Assembly (NCBI GenBank): GCA_947627085.1
Contig: CANQUO010000037.1
Coordinates: forward strand, 1 to 13,928
Reading direction: 5' to 3'
Origin: an uncultured Oscillospiraceae bacterium
GTDB taxonomy: Bacteria; Bacillota; Clostridia; Oscillospirales; Oscillospiraceae
DNA: 13,928 nt
Shown piece by piece: positions 12,235 through 13,928 of this stretch; within the stretch, counting starts at the first letter, position 1; every line of letters begins with the position of its first letter. A program made the position numbers and the translations under genes. The notes under the pieces were generated by a model. It had not been told where the DNA came from. It saw only the letters and a program-made list of their open reading frames with translations, and made no database searches.

Positions 12235-12769
12235 GAAAAACAGGGAGGACGCTCCCGAAAAAAAGGACGCGGAGACCCCGGAGGTCCAGGATAAGGCCCC
12301 GGAGGAGCCGGAAAAAAAGCCGGAGCCCGAGAAGGCCGAGCCCACCGCCGAGGAGCTTTTGGCGGAGGAGAAGGACAAATATGTAAGGCTCTACGCCGAG
12401 TATGAAAACTACCGCAAGCGCTCCGCCAAGGAGCGGGAGGCGCTGTACAGCCAGGTCAAGGCCGACACCGTGGCCGGATTTTTGCCGGTGTATGACAATC
12501 TTGAGCGGGCGCTTAAGACCGGGTGCGCGGACGAGGCATTTTTGAAGGGCGTGGAGATGACCATGACACAGCTCCAGGGCGTCTTTGAAAAGCTGGGCCT
12601 CAAGCCCATCGAGGCGGTCGGCAAGCCCTTCGACGCAAACCTCCACAACGCGGTGATGCACGTGGAGGACGAAAGCTACGGCGAAAACGAGGTCGTGGAG
12701 GAGTTCCAGAAGGGATTTATGCTGGGGGATAAGGTAATACGTTTCTCAATGGTTAAAGTCGCCAACTAA
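12227..12769 (+). CDS. grpE: Nucleotide exchange factor GrpE, 180 aa
   Basis: GrpE is the homodimeric exchange factor that releases ADP from DnaK. Residues 1 to about 48 form a disordered, highly charged Lys/Glu/Pro tail. Next comes the long coiled-coil helix (EELLAEEKDKYVRLYAEYEN, then YRKRSAKEREAL), then the four-helix part, with FLPVYDNLERAL. The C-terminal beta-wing carries the family signature GKPFDANLHNAVMHVE and ends VEEFQKGFMLGDKVIRFSMVKVAN. The ATG at 12227 is chosen over 12218, because AAGGGAG (12211-12217) directly abuts 12218 but is correctly spaced for 12227. It overlaps hrcA by 8 bases in another frame, implying translational coupling. Confidence 0.97.
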   Translation: MAKKNREDAPEKKDAETPEVQDKAPEEPEKKPEPEKAEPTAEELLAEEKDKYVRLYAEYENYRKRSAKEREALYSQVKADTVAGFLPVYDNLERALKTGCADEAFLKGVEMTMTQLQGVFEKLGLKPIEAVGKPFDANLHNAVMHVEDESYGENEVVEEFQKGFMLGDKVIRFSMVKVAN

Positions 12770-12771
12770 AA

Positions 12772-12873
12772 AGCCACCCCTCAGTCACTTCGTGACAGCT
12801 CCATTCTTAAGAGGGGAGCCACCCCTCAGTCAGCGGCGGAGCCGCTGACAGCTCCCCTTTAAAAAGGGGAGCC
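12772..12873. repeat. Block of palindromic repeats between grpE and dnaK
   Basis: Two related units share AGCCACCCCTCAGTCA followed by a small hairpin and GACAGCTCC. Unit 1 (12772-12802) has the hairpin GTCAC-TTC-GTGAC. Unit 2 (12817-12859) has GTCAGCGGC-GGA-GCCGCTGAC (12829-12849). GAGGGG (12811-12816) faces CCCCTC (12822-12827), and GCTCCCCTTT (12851-12860) faces AAAGGGGAGC (12863-12872), giving two more stems. The conserved ends with variable inner hairpins look like a mobile or REP-like intergenic family that I recall from clostridial genomes. It lies within the heat-shock operon, so the transcript must pass through it. A role as RNA processing site or partial attenuator is inference. Confidence 0.85.
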
Positions 12874-12917
12874 AAATAGGTAAATTTATTTCAATTCATA
12901 TACAGGAGGAAATCACA

Positions 12918-13928
12918 ATGGGAAAAATCATAGGGATAGACCTTGGGACTACTAACAGCTGTGTGGCGGTGATGGAGGGCGGCGAGCCTGTTGTTATCGC
13001 CAATGCCGAGGGCATGAGGACCACACCGTCGGTGGTGGCGTTCTCCAAGGAGGGCGAGCGCATGGTGGGCCACGTGGCAAAGCGCCAGGCCATCACCAAC
13101 CCCGACAGGACCGTAAGCTCCATAAAGCGCGAGATGGGCTCCAACTACAAGGTGACCATCGACGGCAAGGCGTACACCCCCCAGGAGATAAGCTCCATGG
13201 TGCTCCAGAAGCTGAAGGCCGATGCGGAGGCGTATATCGGCCAGCCCGTCACCGAGGCGGTCATCACCGTCCCGGCGTACTTCACCGACTCCCAGCGCCA
13301 GGCCACCAAGGACGCCGGCAAGATAGCCGGTCTTGACGTAAAGCGCATCATAAACGAGCCCACCGCCGCGGCCTTGGCCTATGGCGTGGACAAGGAGCAG
13401 GCCCAGAAGATAATGGTCTACGACCTGGGCGGCGGCACCTTCGATGTGTCCATCCTCGATATCGACAACGGCGTCATCGAGGTTTTGGCCACCGCCGGTA
13501 ACAACCGCCTCGGCGGCGACGACTTTGACCAGTGCGTGGTTCGCTATCTCATAGATGAGTTCAAAAAGTCCAACGGCATCGACCTTTCCAACGACCGCGT
13601 GGCAATGCAGAGGCTCCGCGAGGCCGCCGAGAAGGCCAAGTGCGACCTGTCCGGCGTGACCAGCACCAACGTTAACCTGCCCTACATCACCGCCGACGCC
13701 ACCGGGCCCAAGCACCTGGATGTGACGCTGACAAGGGCAAAGTTCAACGAGCTGACGGCGCACCTTGTGGAGGCCACCGCCGGCCCCGTGCGTCAGGCCA
13801 TGGCCGACGCGGGCCTCAGTGGCAACGACATCTCCAAGGTCCTGATGGTTGGCGGCTCCAGCCGTATCCCGGCGGTCCAGGACGAGGTCCGCAAGCTCAC
13901 CGGCAAGGAGGGCTTCAAGGGCATCAAC
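12918..13928 (+). CDS. dnaK: Chaperone DnaK (Hsp70), N-terminal 337 residues, 3' end outside window
   Basis: This is the ATP-dependent Hsp70 chaperone. The open frame starts at the ATG at 12918 after a strong AGGAGG (12904-12909) and runs to the window edge. Nearly the whole nucleotide-binding domain is present: IGIDLGTTNSCVAV (phosphate 1), then TEAVITVPAYFTDSQRQATK, then INEPTAAALAYG (connect 1), VYDLGGGTFDVSIL (phosphate 2), and VLMVGGSSRIPAVQ (adenosine motif). Between EMGSNYKV and PQEISSMVL the sequence is short and lacks the insertion seen in Gram-negative DnaKs, as in Firmicutes. It is the third gene of the CIRCE-controlled operon, 148 bases after grpE. dnaJ probably follows beyond the edge. 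The linker and substrate-binding domain are not in the window. Confidence 0.98.
   Translation, partial: MGKIIGIDLGTTNSCVAVMEGGEPVVIANAEGMRTTPSVVAFSKEGERMVGHVAKRQAITNPDRTVSSIKREMGSNYKVTIDGKAYTPQEISSMVLQKLKADAEAYIGQPVTEAVITVPAYFTDSQRQATKDAGKIAGLDVKRIINEPTAAALAYGVDKEQAQKIMVYDLGGGTFDVSILDIDNGVIEVLATAGNNRLGGDDFDQCVVRYLIDEFKKSNGIDLSNDRVAMQRLREAAEKAKCDLSGVTSTNVNLPYITADATGPKHLDVTLTRAKFNELTAHLVEATAGPVRQAMADAGLSGNDISKVLMVGGSSRIPAVQDEVRKLTGKEGFKGIN

Noticed and set aside
12772..12873. Possible CRISPR array.
   Set aside because: There are only two related units with shared flanks and differing palindromic cores, no equal-length spacers, and no cas genes. It fits a REP/MITE-like repeat better.
12891..13763. 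A long minus-strand frame opposite dnaK.
   Set aside because: The plus strand encodes an unmistakable DnaK with all nucleotide-binding motifs. The antisense frame is the usual shadow of a G/C-rich gene.

Overview
The window reads as a stretch of chromosome from a fairly high-GC Firmicute of the class Clostridia, most like an Oscillospiraceae/Ruminococcaceae-type gut anaerobe. The reasons are a CIRCE-controlled hrcA-grpE-dnaK operon, a DnaK without the extra N-terminal segment of Gram-negative DnaKs, an SLH-anchored surface protein with the C-terminal tail common in that group, a PFK of the clostridial 'mixed' type, and intergenic palindromic repeats of kinds often seen in those genomes. The family-level placement is inference. 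No phage, transposase, CRISPR array or tRNA/rRNA gene was recognised.

Layout. Left end (1-548): the 3' end of glyA, its terminator, and a non-coding element made of two inverted copies of a hairpin-forming unit. Positions 549-3024 (+): a small unidentified ORF, then a promoter driving a two-gene unit of a condensation-fold (alcohol acetyltransferase-like) protein and a six-helix membrane protein. A bidirectional terminator (3044-3078) separates these from the convergent gene. Positions 3102-8252 (-): one 1716-residue secreted protein with a signal peptide, an unusual AT-rich N-terminal half, six Cna-B-like repeats, a Gly-rich linker and three SLH domains. It has a clear promoter and two strong hairpins in its 5' leader. 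Positions 8468-9725 (-): a translationally coupled pair, thiamine diphosphokinase and a HAD phosphatase. A divergent intergenic region with two extended -10 promoters leads to 6-phosphofructokinase (9902-10990, +). Right end (11087-13928, +): promoter, CIRCE, hrcA, grpE, a block of hairpin repeats, and dnaK, cut by the window edge.

How the genes work together. Most are housekeeping genes: one-carbon metabolism, thiamine diphosphate synthesis, glycolysis, and the class I heat-shock operon under HrcA/CIRCE autoregulation. The accessory content is the acyltransferase/membrane pair and the giant surface protein. The latter looks like a long stalk stiffened by intramolecular isopeptide bonds and held non-covalently to the wall by SLH domains. 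I see no convincing new multi-gene system. The points most worth a second look are the surface protein (including one repeat that has lost both bond-forming residues, and its structured leader), the mixed active-site signature of the PFK, and the two structured intergenic repeats.
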